The notes under the pieces: model-generated
Databases searched by the model: none
Told to the model about the DNA's origin: nothing
What the model saw: the letters and a program-made list of their open reading frames with translations, nothing else
Program-made: the position numbers and the translations under genes
Assembly (NCBI GenBank): GCA_035510355.1
Contig: DATKHF010000011.1
Location: forward strand, 1-18,826
Length of the DNA stretch: 18,826 nt
Direction of reading: 5' to 3'
From: DATKHF01 sp035510355
GTDB lineage: Bacteria; Patescibacteriota; Saccharimonadia; Saccharimonadales; UBA4665
Part shown: one piece after another, positions 7,490 through 14,926 of the stretch
Numbering within the stretch: the first letter of the stretch is position 1
Layout: the number at the start of each line of letters is the position of its first letter

Positions 7490-9682
7490 ATGGCCAAAAA
7501 AAAGAAAAAACAGTCAAGAGCTAAAAAAGCTGAATCAGTAATAGACGAGAAATCTACTTTCTGGCCGCTTGCAGGTGCCATCCTGCTCTTTGTATTTGCG
7601 CTGTTCTTATTGCTTGGTGGTTTCGGTACGGGCGGTCCATTGCCCAAAGACTTGTTTCACGGAGCATACTGGACGCTTGGTCTTGCGGCTTATCTCACAC
7701 CAATTGCTCTGGTTTTTTGGGGGGTAAATAAATTTACCAACGAAGATAAAAAGATCCCTCTGAATAAGTTTATTAGTATGTTGGCGGTTCTAGTTTTTGC
7801 TGCAAGCTGGTTATTTACGGCATTTGCTGGGCATACGGCTGCAGATACATACGTCGGTGGCCATGGAGGAGTAGTAGGCAAGGGAGTGGGCGAAGCGGCA
7901 CTTAGTGTGCTCGATAAATTTCCAGCCTCACTCATTTTCTTTATATTTGCTGTTCTTGCAGCCTTTTTTGCCTTTGGCGTATCGCTTCAAATCCTGCTTA
8001 AAATTCGTGAACTTTTCAGTAAAAAACCAGTTGATGAAGCAGAGCTTGCAGCTCTAAAGAGTAAAGCCGAAGCTAGCGGTTTTCAATTAAACGAAGGAGT
8101 GCCAGTTGAGCATCATGGCTTAAGGGAGCAAACTCATTTATCTTCACTAAAGAATACGGCTCAAAAATTAGGCGCTAGCGAAAATCATGAAGCGTTAACA
8201 CTTGCCAGCGATCCGGAGTGGAAATTCCCGAGCGTTGACTTATTAAATCAGAAACAAGATAAAGCTGATGCTGGAAACGTTGAGGGTAACGCCCAAGCTA
8301 TTCACGATACTTTCGAGAACTTCAATATTGATGTCGCTATGGAGGGCGCTAATATTGGTCCGCGAGTTACGCAATATACTCTCAAGCCGCCGACGGGCGT
8401 AAAACTGACTAAAATAACAGCGCTTGAGAACAATCTAGCATTGGATTTAGCTGCACACTCTATTCGTATTGAAGCACCGATCCCGGGTAAACGAGCTGTC
8501 GGTATTGAAGTGCCGAACTTGAAAGCGGCCACAGTACGTATCAGCTCCATCTTCCAGGCTCAAGAATGGGCACAAGTAAATAGTCCACTAGGCTTCGGTA
8601 TCGGTAAAGACATTTCTGGTAAACCAGTAGTGGCTGATCTCGATTCTATGCCGCATCTTTTGATTGCTGGTCAAACTGGCTCTGGTAAGTCAGTCATGAT
8701 CAACACCTTACTTACTAGTCTTTTGTATCGTAATAGCCCAAGTGATTTGAAGCTTATATTAGTCGACCCCAAACAGGTTGAACTTAAGCCTTATGATGAA
8801 ATTCCACATCTTCTGGCACCGGTTATAACTGAACCGGAGAAATGTATTAGTGCCCTTAAATGGGCTGTGGCCGAAATGGAACGCCGCTATAAAGCGCTAT
8901 CGGATGTACGTAAACGTAATATTGGTGAGTACAACGCTCTGAAAAAAGAAGAGGGCATGCCATATATTGTAATTGTTATCGATGAGTTAGCTGACCTTAT
9001 GATGATGGCCGCCCGAGATGTCGAAGCGCTGATTGTACGAATTGCTCAGAAAGCTCGTGCAGTCGGCATTCACCTTGTGCTAGCCACACAGCGTCCAAGT
9101 GTTGATGTTATTACTGGACTTATTAAAGCAAATGTACCGGCACGTATCGCCTTCGCTACGACCAGCCAGGTCGACTCTCGCACTATTATTGATCAAGTTG
9201 GGGCTGAAAAGCTTCTCGGACAGGGCGATATGCTTTTCCTGACACCAGATATGCCGAAGCCAAGACGCGTACAGGGAGCCTTCATTGGTGAACCTGAAAC
9301 TGCTAAAGTAACAGACTTTATTCGTATGCAACGGCCGCCTCAGTATGATGATGAAGTGGTCAGTCAACCGGTTCAGATTGGTAAAGGTCGTGTTATATCT
9401 GACTCTGCTAGTAATGACGTTGATGATGAAATGTGGCGCGATGCGGTGCATGTAGTCCTTGAGGCGCATAAAGCCAGTACTAGTTTGCTCCAACGACGAC
9501 TTCGCATTGGCTACGGCCGAGCAGCACGTCTGATCGAAACTATGGAAGAGCAAGGCATTATTAGCCCAGCTGATGGTTCACGTCCTCGTGAAGTGCTTGT
9601 GAGCAGTGTGGATGAAGTTTTCGGCACATCAGATACTGTTCCTGTCGACGATAACACTGAAGAGATTGTTGAAACTATCTGA
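7490..9682 (+). CDS. ftsK: FtsK/SpoIIIE-family DNA translocase
   Basis: FtsK pumps chromosomal DNA through the closing septum and helps resolve chromosome dimers. The 730-residue protein begins with a lysine-rich stretch, then four hydrophobic segments (about residues 23-46, 53-75, 89-108 and 142-167), a linker, and the motor. Walker A AGQTGSGKS is at residues 393-401 and Walker B IVIVIDELAD at 493-502 (Asp498, Glu499). The sequence QRPSVDVITGLIKANVPARI is typical of the family. A winged-helix gamma domain closes the protein (about 645-705, SLLQRRLRIGYGRAARLIE), the part that reads KOPS-like orientation sequences. The gene starts on a leaderless promoter and ends 164 bases before rpsF. Confidence 0.97.
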   Translation: MAKKKKKQSRAKKAESVIDEKSTFWPLAGAILLFVFALFLLLGGFGTGGPLPKDLFHGAYWTLGLAAYLTPIALVFWGVNKFTNEDKKIPLNKFISMLAVLVFAASWLFTAFAGHTAADTYVGGHGGVVGKGVGEAALSVLDKFPASLIFFIFAVLAAFFAFGVSLQILLKIRELFSKKPVDEAELAALKSKAEASGFQLNEGVPVEHHGLREQTHLSSLKNTAQKLGASENHEALTLASDPEWKFPSVDLLNQKQDKADAGNVEGNAQAIHDTFENFNIDVAMEGANIGPRVTQYTLKPPTGVKLTKITALENNLALDLAAHSIRIEAPIPGKRAVGIEVPNLKAATVRISSIFQAQEWAQVNSPLGFGIGKDISGKPVVADLDSMPHLLIAGQTGSGKSVMINTLLTSLLYRNSPSDLKLILVDPKQVELKPYDEIPHLLAPVITEPEKCISALKWAVAEMERRYKALSDVRKRNIGEYNALKKEEGMPYIVIVIDELADLMMMAARDVEALIVRIAQKARAVGIHLVLATQRPSVDVITGLIKANVPARIAFATTSQVDSRTIIDQVGAEKLLGQGDMLFLTPDMPKPRRVQGAFIGEPETAKVTDFIRMQRPPQYDDEVVSQPVQIGKGRVISDSASNDVDDEMWRDAVHVVLEAHKASTSLLQRRLRIGYGRAARLIETMEEQGIISPADGSRPREVLVSSVDEVFGTSDTVPVDDNTEEIVETI

Positions 9683-9710
9683 AGACCCCGCAAGTCAAAG
9701 CTAAAGACGC

Positions 9711-9739
9711 TTGAGTAACTGCTGCAAATCTGATAAAAT
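9711..9739 (+). promoter_or_regulatory. Promoter of the rpsF operon
   Basis: TTGAGT (9711-9716) and TAAAAT (9734-9739) are 17 bases apart, with TGA before the -10. Unlike other promoters here it lies about 100 bases before the start codon and so produces a real leader. Confidence 0.75.
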
Positions 9740-9745
9740 AGACAA

Positions 9746-9846
9746 TTATCAACTCAGCTCATGGCAGTTTTGGCGCATGGGCTTTAATCCTGAAAGGTGA
9801 GCCAACTAGGCCACACTCGCAGGACGAACCATAGGAGGTTTTCTAA
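9746..9846 (+). promoter_or_regulatory. Structured rpsF leader with strong ribosome binding site
   Basis: The leader can fold in competing ways. GCTCATG (9757-9763) pairs with CATGGGC (9776-9782, one G-U). Alternatively GGCT (9780-9783) pairs with AGCC (9800-9803) enclosing CCT/AGG, and GCTCA (9757-9761) can pair with TGAGC (9798-9802). AACC (9827-9830) may pair with GGTT (9837-9840) and so tie up part of the Shine-Dalgarno AGGAGG (9833-9838), which is 8 bases from the GTG. In other bacteria the S6:S18 complex binds its own leader; the CCG bulge typical of that element was not seen here, so autoregulation is only inferred. Confidence 0.5.
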
Positions 9847-10236
9847 GTGAACCAGTACGAGATTGCTATCTTATATGATCCGGATCTAGAGATTGATCTG
9901 GAAAAAGCTACAAAACGAGTAGAAAAAATCTTTACCGACAATGGCGGTAAAGTACTAAATATTGATACTTGGGGCAAGCGTAAGCTGGCTTATACGGTTA
10001 AGAAGCACGAAACAGCTGTATACGCTTTTTATACTATCGAATTGCCAGCTGAAAATGTGCGCAAAATTGAGACTACTTTAAATATTACCGACGAAGTAAT
10101 CCGTTTCCTGATCACGCGTCCTGATCTAAAGGCGATTGCTAAGGCTGAGGCAGCTAAGGCTGAAAAGGCACAACGGGCAGCTGAACGTGGCGAACGGGTT
10201 GAGGATAACGACACCACTGAAGAGGATGAAGAGTAG
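9847..10236 (+). CDS. rpsF: 30S ribosomal protein S6
   Basis: S6 binds the 16S central domain together with S18. The 129-residue product starts with NQYEIAILYDPDLE and contains GGKVLNIDTWGKRKLAYTVKK and ITDEVIRFLITR, the strands and helices of the ferredoxin-like S6 fold (residues 1-95). The tail (96-129) is Ala/Lys-rich then acidic (EDNDTTEEDEE), as is common in S6. The GTG start is supported by AGGAGG 8 bases upstream; no better start lies nearby. It leads the classical rpsF-ssb-rpsR order. Confidence 0.96.
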   Translation: MNQYEIAILYDPDLEIDLEKATKRVEKIFTDNGGKVLNIDTWGKRKLAYTVKKHETAVYAFYTIELPAENVRKIETTLNITDEVIRFLITRPDLKAIAKAEAAKAEKAQRAAERGERVEDNDTTEEDEE

Positions 10237-10266
10237 TACAATGAAAGGGTAAGTGAGGAATATGAT

Positions 10267-10752
10267 ATGGCACGAAGCGTAAACCAGGTAATTTTGATGG
10301 GTAATTTAACCCGTGATCCAGAACTCCGCCAAATTCCAAGTGGCCAAAGTGTTTGTAGCTTTAGTTTGGCACTTAATCGAGCCTATAAAGATGCTAGTGG
10401 TGAATGGCAAGAAGCCACTGACTATATTGATGTAGTCGCTTGGGCGGGACTTGGTGAGCGAGTAGCGCAGTATCTTACCAAAGGTCGTCGTTGTTTAGTC
10501 CAAGGGCGAGTGCAAAGCCGCAGCTGGGAGCAGGATGGCCAGAAACGCAGTAAAGTCGAAGTATTGGCTAATGACGTGACGTTTTTGGATAGTCGAGGCA
10601 CAGGCACCGATGATGGCAGCGGAATGACAAGTGTTAGCACTACCGCACCGAGTCCTAGCAGCTCATCTAAACCAAAACCAAGTAAAGAAGAAGATGTCGT
10701 TATTGAAGATATCGGCGACGAACCAATTAATTTAGATGATATACCGTTTTAA
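10267..10752 (+). CDS. ssb: Single-stranded DNA-binding protein
   Basis: SSB coats single-stranded DNA during replication and repair and recruits partners through its tail. Residues 1-105 form the OB-fold: SVNQVILMGNLTRDPELR, SFSLALNRAYKD, DYIDVVAWAGLGERVAQYL, KGRRCLVQGRVQSRSW. A Ser/Thr/Pro-rich linker leads to the conserved acidic tip LDDIPF at the C-terminus. At 161 residues it is typical. GAGG at 10256-10259 region serves the ATG at 10267. Located between rpsF and rpsR, as in most bacteria. Confidence 0.97.
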   Translation: MARSVNQVILMGNLTRDPELRQIPSGQSVCSFSLALNRAYKDASGEWQEATDYIDVVAWAGLGERVAQYLTKGRRCLVQGRVQSRSWEQDGQKRSKVEVLANDVTFLDSRGTGTDDGSGMTSVSTTAPSPSSSSKPKPSKEEDVVIEDIGDEPINLDDIPF

Positions 10753-10763
10753 GGAGTAAACTC

Positions 10764-10967
10764 ATGGCAAAGATTTTTAAGAATAGAACTGACGTTGCGT
10801 ATTTTGATTATAAAGATATTAAAACCCTGCAGCGCTACGTTAACGTATACGGACAAATTGAGACCCGCAAGAAGACGGGGCTAACCGAAAGCCAGCAGCG
10901 TCGTTTGGCGACAGCTATCAAGCGGGCTCGTCATATTGCATTACTACCATTTGTTGCGAGTAGTTAG
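10764..10967 (+). CDS. rpsR: 30S ribosomal protein S18
   Basis: The 67-residue product matches S18: VAYFDYKDIKTLQRYVNVYGQI, then RKKTGLTESQQRRLATAIKRARHIALLPF, the basic rRNA-binding and S6-facing helices. A clear AAGGAG (10751-10756) overlaps the ssb stop codon and serves the ATG at 10764, so translation of ssb and rpsR is closely linked. No zinc-binding CXXC cysteines are present, which makes this the zinc-free form. Confidence 0.97.
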   Translation: MAKIFKNRTDVAYFDYKDIKTLQRYVNVYGQIETRKKTGLTESQQRRLATAIKRARHIALLPFVASS

Positions 10968-10977
10968 CGTAAATTCC

Positions 10978-11541
10978 ATGGCTCTCAATATCACAAACCT
11001 TAAAAAAGGGACGATTTTTCAACTGGACGGTGTGCCGTATCGAGTTATGGAGTACGGGCAGAAAGTTATGGGACGAGGTGGCTCCATAGTAAACGTACGT
11101 ATTAAAAGTTTACTCGATGGCAAGGTACTCGAAAAGACCTTTAAGGGTAATGAACAACTAAATAGCGCTGACGTTACTAATCGCAACGTGCAATATCTAT
11201 ATAATGATAGCGCTACATTTTTCTTCATGGATGAGGATAATTTTGAACAATTTGAAATAGCTGCCAGCATCATTGGTGATCAAGCGGGCTATCTAAAAGA
11301 AGGCGATAAAGTTCAAGCACAACTATTCGAAAGCCAGGTTATCAACGTTGAGCTGCCCAAAAACGTACCACTCCAAGTTGTATATACCGAGGACGTCGTA
11401 AAGGGTGATACGACTAGTAATGTGCTCAAAAACGCTGAACTCGAGACAGGTATTACGATTAAAGTTCCAGCCTTTATAAAAACTGGTAACATTATCAGAG
11501 TCGATACTCGAACTGGTGAATATTTAGAACGTGCCAAATGA
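10978..11541 (+). CDS. efp: Elongation factor P, with Arg at the loop tip
   Basis: EF-P enters stalled ribosomes at the E site and helps form peptide bonds at polyproline. ATG 10978 gives 187 residues, the normal length, starting ALNITNLKKG; a frame extension back to a TTG at 10936 would run into rpsR and is rejected. The three beta-barrel domains are complete, with the C-terminal signature GNIIRVDTRTGEYLERAK. The domain I loop reads VMGRGGS: Arg33 stands where E. coli has the beta-lysylated Lys34. Arginine at this place is rhamnosylated in EarP-type species; no modification gene is seen nearby. The gene lies 10 bases after rpsR and 3 bases before tlyA; no good Shine-Dalgarno site precedes it. 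Confidence 0.95.
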   Translation: MALNITNLKKGTIFQLDGVPYRVMEYGQKVMGRGGSIVNVRIKSLLDGKVLEKTFKGNEQLNSADVTNRNVQYLYNDSATFFFMDEDNFEQFEIAASIIGDQAGYLKEGDKVQAQLFESQVINVELPKNVPLQVVYTEDVVKGDTTSNVLKNAELETGITIKVPAFIKTGNIIRVDTRTGEYLERAK

Positions 11542-11544
11542 TAC

Positions 11545-12267
11545 ATGAAACAGCGCCTTGATCAGACCTTAGTTGCCCAGCATTTAGCTCGTACTCGCAG
11601 CCAGGCCGAAGATCTTATTAATCGAGGTTTTGTGAGTGTGAATGGCAAGATTGTCACTAAGTCAGGCACTCAAATAGATTCAACAACGCAGCTAAAAGTG
11701 ACGCCACATACGAGTTTTGTTTCTCGCGCTGGCGAAAAGCTGTATTCAGTTGTCGCAACATTCGATCTTGACTTCAGCCAGAAAATCATACTGGATGTCG
11801 GTAGCAGCACCGGTGGTTTTACGGATCTTGCTTTGCGCAAAGGAGCAGCTAAGGTAGTGGCCGTTGATGTCGGTACTGACCAACTACATATAAGCCTACA
11901 CGGAAATCCAAGGATTGAGTTGCACGAAAAAACCGACATTCGTAATTTTCAGACTGCGGAACAATTCGACATTATAGTTATTGATGTGAGTTTTATCTCT
12001 CTACGAGAGATCTTACCCGCAGTTATTAGGCTTAGCTCGTCAGCGACAACAATTGTTGCCATGGTCAAGCCGCAGTTTGAAGCGGGCAGTGATGGTCTCA
12101 AGCATAAGGGTGTTATCAAAAATGATCATCTTCGTCGCGATATATTTAAGAAGTTTGAGACATGGGCACAGCAGTATTTTATTATCGAAGCTAAAGCCGA
12201 TTCTAAGGTTTCTGGTGCAAAAGGTAACGTGGAGCGTTTTTATAAGCTTCGGAAAACTTTAGTTTAG
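11545..12267 (+). CDS. tlyA: TlyA-family rRNA 2'-O-methyltransferase (S4 + FtsJ-like domains)
   Basis: TlyA proteins methylate ribose 2'-O in 16S and 23S rRNA using S-adenosylmethionine; some are annotated as hemolysins. Residues 1-60 form an S4 RNA-binding domain (RSQAEDLINRGFVSVNGKIV). The Rossmann methyltransferase follows with SAM motif ILDVGSSTGGFTD (82-94). The expected K-D-K-E catalytic residues are seen as Lys65, Asp147 (VIDVSF), Lys175 (MVKPQFEAG) and Glu230. The length of 240 is slightly short of the usual 260-270 but complete. It ends the rpsF operon and converges with the Crp/Fnr gene. Confidence 0.92.
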   Translation: MKQRLDQTLVAQHLARTRSQAEDLINRGFVSVNGKIVTKSGTQIDSTTQLKVTPHTSFVSRAGEKLYSVVATFDLDFSQKIILDVGSSTGGFTDLALRKGAAKVVAVDVGTDQLHISLHGNPRIELHEKTDIRNFQTAEQFDIIVIDVSFISLREILPAVIRLSSSATTIVAMVKPQFEAGSDGLKHKGVIKNDHLRRDIFKKFETWAQQYFIIEAKADSKVSGAKGNVERFYKLRKTLV

Positions 12268-12280
12268 TAAAAATTACTAA
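12264..12280. terminator. Possible bidirectional terminator between tlyA and the Crp/Fnr gene
   Basis: TTAGTAA and TTACTAA flank AAA, a perfect 7-base-pair inverted repeat that overlaps both convergent stop codons. The stem is AT-rich and lacks a long T-tract, so it would be a weak terminator. Confidence 0.4.
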
Positions 12281-12930
12281 CTCTCGAGATAGTGAAGTAA
12301 GTCTGGTAATCGCTTGAGCGTGAAAAAAAGTTGTTCGTTCTTCACAAGACCTTTGCGTTCTAAGTAAGCAATTTCTCGACTAGTAGTTTCTCGACTGGAG
12401 TTTATTGAGCTGGCAATGTCTTGATGCCTGAGAGGGACTTTAATGACTAAGCCATCAGGTGATTCTTCACCAAAACGCTGCGCGGTAGTTAGTAGGAATG
12501 ATATTAGTCGTTCACGTACAGTACGATACTCTAGGTTTAGAATCCGTTCAGAATGCATACGATACATATCGGTTATGATATCAATAAGCGGTAATGCCGA
12601 CTCAGGGTGGGATCGAATATAGGCAGTAAATGTTTTTCTAGAAATCAGCCAGACTACAGTTGGTGCCAAGGTCTGATATATAATGTGACGATCGTCACCG
12701 GTAATCGTCCATGTTAAACCGAGAAAATCACCTTTCTTGCGGATAATGAGCAGGTTCTCTTCACCGTATTTCGTAATGTCATAAGCCTTAACTAAACCTT
12801 CCTCAATGTAGAAGACACCCGACGGAGCTTCACCAGGGCGGATGATAAATTCTCCTTTTTTGTACGTTAGTTGAGTGCCTTTAAGGAATAAGTCAATAAG
12901 TATTTTGGACTGGTCTACGCCTGCCAACAT
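12277..12930 (-). CDS. Crp/Fnr-family transcription regulator
   Basis: The 217-residue product has an N-terminal cyclic-nucleotide-binding-like beta-roll (about residues 20-110, FIIRPGEAPSGVFYIEEGLVK), a long dimerisation helix and a C-terminal winged helix (about 165-215). The recognition helix reads SSRETTSREIAYLERKGLV; Arg180, Glu181 and Arg185 match, even in number, the three residues of E. coli CRP that read GTGA half-sites. The cAMP pocket is not conserved: the GEL motif is replaced by FLGLTW. There is no cysteine at all, so it is not an Fe-S oxygen sensor like FNR. The ligand is unknown. It is transcribed from a leaderless promoter, divergent from the PH-domain gene, and GTGA/TCAC repeats lie between them. 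Confidence 0.9.
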   Translation of the reverse strand: MLAGVDQSKILIDLFLKGTQLTYKKGEFIIRPGEAPSGVFYIEEGLVKAYDITKYGEENLLIIRKKGDFLGLTWTITGDDRHIIYQTLAPTVVWLISRKTFTAYIRSHPESALPLIDIITDMYRMHSERILNLEYRTVRERLISFLLTTAQRFGEESPDGLVIKVPLRHQDIASSINSSRETTSREIAYLERKGLVKNEQLFFTLKRLPDLLHYLES

Positions 12931-12936
12931 GTGTTA

Positions 12937-12965
12937 ATTATGCTACAACTTCTGTCTGATGGCAA
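12937..12965 (-). promoter_or_regulatory. Promoter of the Crp/Fnr gene, leaderless type
   Basis: On the minus strand TTGCCA (12965-12960) and CATAAT (12942-12937) are 17 bases apart. The -10 ends 6 bases before the ATG, so the transcript should start at about the first base of the start codon. Confidence 0.65.
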
Positions 12966-12999
12966 ATTGATGAACTATTTATACAATATAGGTACCAAG

Positions 13000-13029
13000 T
13001 GTGATAAACATCTCACCGTCATAGTGACG
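13000..13029. promoter_or_regulatory. Two adjacent inverted repeats, candidate operators
   Basis: TGTGA-N8-TCACC (13000-13017, core GTGA/TCAC) is followed directly by CGTCA-TAG-TGACG (13017-13029). Both lie in the divergent region between the regulator and the PH-domain gene, upstream of the regulator's -35. The GTGA half-sites suit the regulator's recognition helix, though the spacer is 8 rather than the 6 of E. coli CRP sites. Confidence 0.4.
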
Positions 13030-13096
13030 AAACTAACCGCATAGTAAATCAAGTAGGGCTACTATAAGAGTACAACCAAATAAGCAAGGAGGAGTC

Positions 13097-13765
13097 ATGG
13101 TCACTCTACAGGACGTTGAGAACCAGCTAAAACAAATAGGTTTTAACTTCCACGCTTGGGGCAGGGGTGAAGTTAAAGAGTTATGTAAAATTCTTGCAGA
13201 CGATGAAACCATTAAGCAGTGCGCTAATGGATATTATCAAGGTGGCTTTGCTATGCTCGTAGCTACTGACCAACGTTTGTTGCTTGTCGACCGTAAACCG
13301 CTCTTTCTGACACTGGAAGCCATTTGGTATGACAAAATTGGTCAAATAGATTACTACCACCGCATGCTTAACGCTACCATATCCATCTCCTCGCCGAACA
13401 AAGAGCTAAACTTTACAAGCATGAACCATGCCCGATTACGTCAAATCCTAGCTTTCTCGCAACAGAAAATGATCGCGGCTAAAGACGGTGATGCGCCAGA
13501 TGAAGCTGAACGTAAAGCCGAAGCTAGTATGGAAACAGTGAAGCCAAGGACTAAACAGAGTTTATGGTCATTTGGCGGGCAAGAATTAGAACGCCAACTA
13601 TCAGCACCGACTGATACTCCACAGTTCACAGAGCAGCAGCCAGCTATAGATCAGCAACCCACAACTACTTTGCCAATCCCAGAGTTTTCACGCACGCCGG
13701 ATAAGCTGAAACTGTATGCTAGTGCCCGTTTACCATTCTCGCGCCGTCGCTATTTTGTCCGCTAG
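13097..13765 (+). CDS. PH-like domain protein (YokE-type), unknown role
   Basis: The first 120 or so residues look like a bacterial PH-like domain of the YokE type: a helical lead (VENQLKQIGFNFHAWGRGEVKEL), then strands GGFAMLVATDQRLLLVDRKPLF, a YDKIGQIDY strand and a final TSMNHARLRQILAF helix. The rest (about 121-222) is Gln/Pro/Thr-rich and probably disordered, ending in a basic SRRRYFVR. No membrane helix or catalytic motif is seen. A strong AAGGAGGAG (13086-13094) sets the ATG at 13097. A -10-like TATAAG at 13063 has no convincing -35. It diverges from a Crp/Fnr regulator, which may control it, and converges with ychF. Confidence 0.75.
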   Translation: MVTLQDVENQLKQIGFNFHAWGRGEVKELCKILADDETIKQCANGYYQGGFAMLVATDQRLLLVDRKPLFLTLEAIWYDKIGQIDYYHRMLNATISISSPNKELNFTSMNHARLRQILAFSQQKMIAAKDGDAPDEAERKAEASMETVKPRTKQSLWSFGGQELERQLSAPTDTPQFTEQQPAIDQQPTTTLPIPEFSRTPDKLKLYASARLPFSRRRYFVR

Positions 13766-13798
13766 TTTAGACCTTCGTAATTAACGTTCTCTAAACTA
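13763..13798. terminator. Possible bidirectional terminator between the PH-domain gene and ychF
   Basis: TAGTTTAGA (13763-13771) and TCTAAACTA (13790-13798) form a perfect 9-base-pair inverted repeat around an 18-base spacer, placed between two convergent genes. It lacks a long T-tract. Confidence 0.45.
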
Positions 13799-13806
13799 TC
13801 GCCTGC

Positions 13807-14883
13807 CTATACGTTGAATCTGAACTCAACAACATCATCGGGCTGCATAGTATAGCTTTTTCCTTCAGTGCGAATTTTTCCTGCAGCCTTAGCGGCAGCT
13901 TCAGAGCCAGCGGCTACAAGATCACTATAACTGATGATTTGAGCTGCAATAAAACCGCGCTCAAAGTCACCATGAATAACGCCTGCGGCTTCAGGTGCGG
14001 TAGCGCCCTTCGGGATAGTCCAGGCTCGCACCTCCTTTTCACCGGCCGTTAGATAACTTTGGAGACCCAGCAGTTCATATACAGTCTCGATGAGTTGAAT
14101 GAGTCCCGTTTGAGCTTGACCATAACTAGCTAATAGCTCACTACGATCTGATTCGTCAAGGCTTTGTAGCTCATCTTCGAGTTTAGCGCAAATGAACAGA
14201 GCATGTGCAGGGGCCACGAGGTTACTCAGTTCTTGCTGGAGCGCTTTGTCACTGAGACCAGCCTCGTCAACGTTGAAAATGTACAGCAAAGGCTTAGTAG
14301 TGATTAATTGCCAATCATGTAAGGCTGCTGCGAGCTCGGGCCTCGATAGCAACAACTCACTTTTATCCAGAACTACCTGGGCCGCTTCAGCAGCAGTGAC
14401 TATAAGTTGTAATTTAGGATTGGCTTTAGCTTCTTTTTTTAATTTCGGCAAACGCTTTTCAATTGTCTGTAAATCAGCTAACACTAACTCGGTATTAATA
14501 ATCTCAATATCTTTTTGAGGGCTGGACTGTGACTCAACATGCGTAACATTCGGCTCCTCAAAAGCGCGTACAACATGCACGAGGGTATTACAACCACGAA
14601 TATGACTCAGGAACTGGTTGCCTAAGCCTTCGCCTCGACTGGCACCCGCAACTAGTCCGGCAATATCTACAAAGGTTACGGTAGCCGGTACAATTTTATC
14701 GGTATGATATAGCTCGCCGAGTTTTTTAAGGCGATCATCTGGCACCGGTACTATACCGGTGTTAGGCTCGATGGTCGCAAACGGGTAATTTGCTGCCAGT
14801 ATATGGCTATTGGTTAAGGCATTAAAAAGCGTAGACTTCCCAACGTTCGGAAGTCCTACGATACCACATGAGATTGATGACAT
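13807..14883 (-). CDS. ychF: YchF/OLA1-type translation-associated ATPase
   Basis: YchF is a universally conserved Obg-family nucleotidase that binds ribosomes and prefers ATP. The P-loop GLPNVGKST is at residues 10-18, the G3-like DIAGL at 73-77 followed by SRGEGLGNQFL, and the G4-like NVDE at 204-207 replaces NKxD, which explains the ATP preference in this family. A coiled-coil insert (about 125-160) and a C-terminal TGS domain ending DDVVEFRFNV complete the 358-residue protein, close to the normal 363. The ATG at 14883 gives the standard N-terminus and sits 7 bases from an extended -10. Confidence 0.97.
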   Translation of the reverse strand: MSSISCGIVGLPNVGKSTLFNALTNSHILAANYPFATIEPNTGIVPVPDDRLKKLGELYHTDKIVPATVTFVDIAGLVAGASRGEGLGNQFLSHIRGCNTLVHVVRAFEEPNVTHVESQSSPQKDIEIINTELVLADLQTIEKRLPKLKKEAKANPKLQLIVTAAEAAQVVLDKSELLLSRPELAAALHDWQLITTKPLLYIFNVDEAGLSDKALQQELSNLVAPAHALFICAKLEDELQSLDESDRSELLASYGQAQTGLIQLIETVYELLGLQSYLTAGEKEVRAWTIPKGATAPEAAGVIHGDFERGFIAAQIISYSDLVAAGSEAAAKAAGKIRTEGKSYTMQPDDVVEFRFNV

Positions 14884-14890
14884 AGGCTAG

Positions 14891-14899
14891 ATTGTATCA
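14891..14899 (-). promoter_or_regulatory. Extended -10 promoter of ychF, leaderless type
   Basis: On the minus strand TGA-TACAAT ends 7 bases before the ychF ATG. The -35 region is weak. The promoter sits in the short gap after the upstream GH16 stop codon. Confidence 0.6.
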
Positions 14900-14926
14900 G
14901 ATGGAAGCAACTAGTGGTTGGAAATA

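Noticed and set aside
9080..9553. 157-codon minus-strand frame inside ftsK
   Set aside because: It lies entirely over the conserved FtsK motor and gamma domain; its translation shows no domain pattern.
13000..13017. Canonical E. coli-type CRP site
   Set aside because: The spacer between GTGA and TCAC is 8, not 6, so it was recorded only as a candidate operator.
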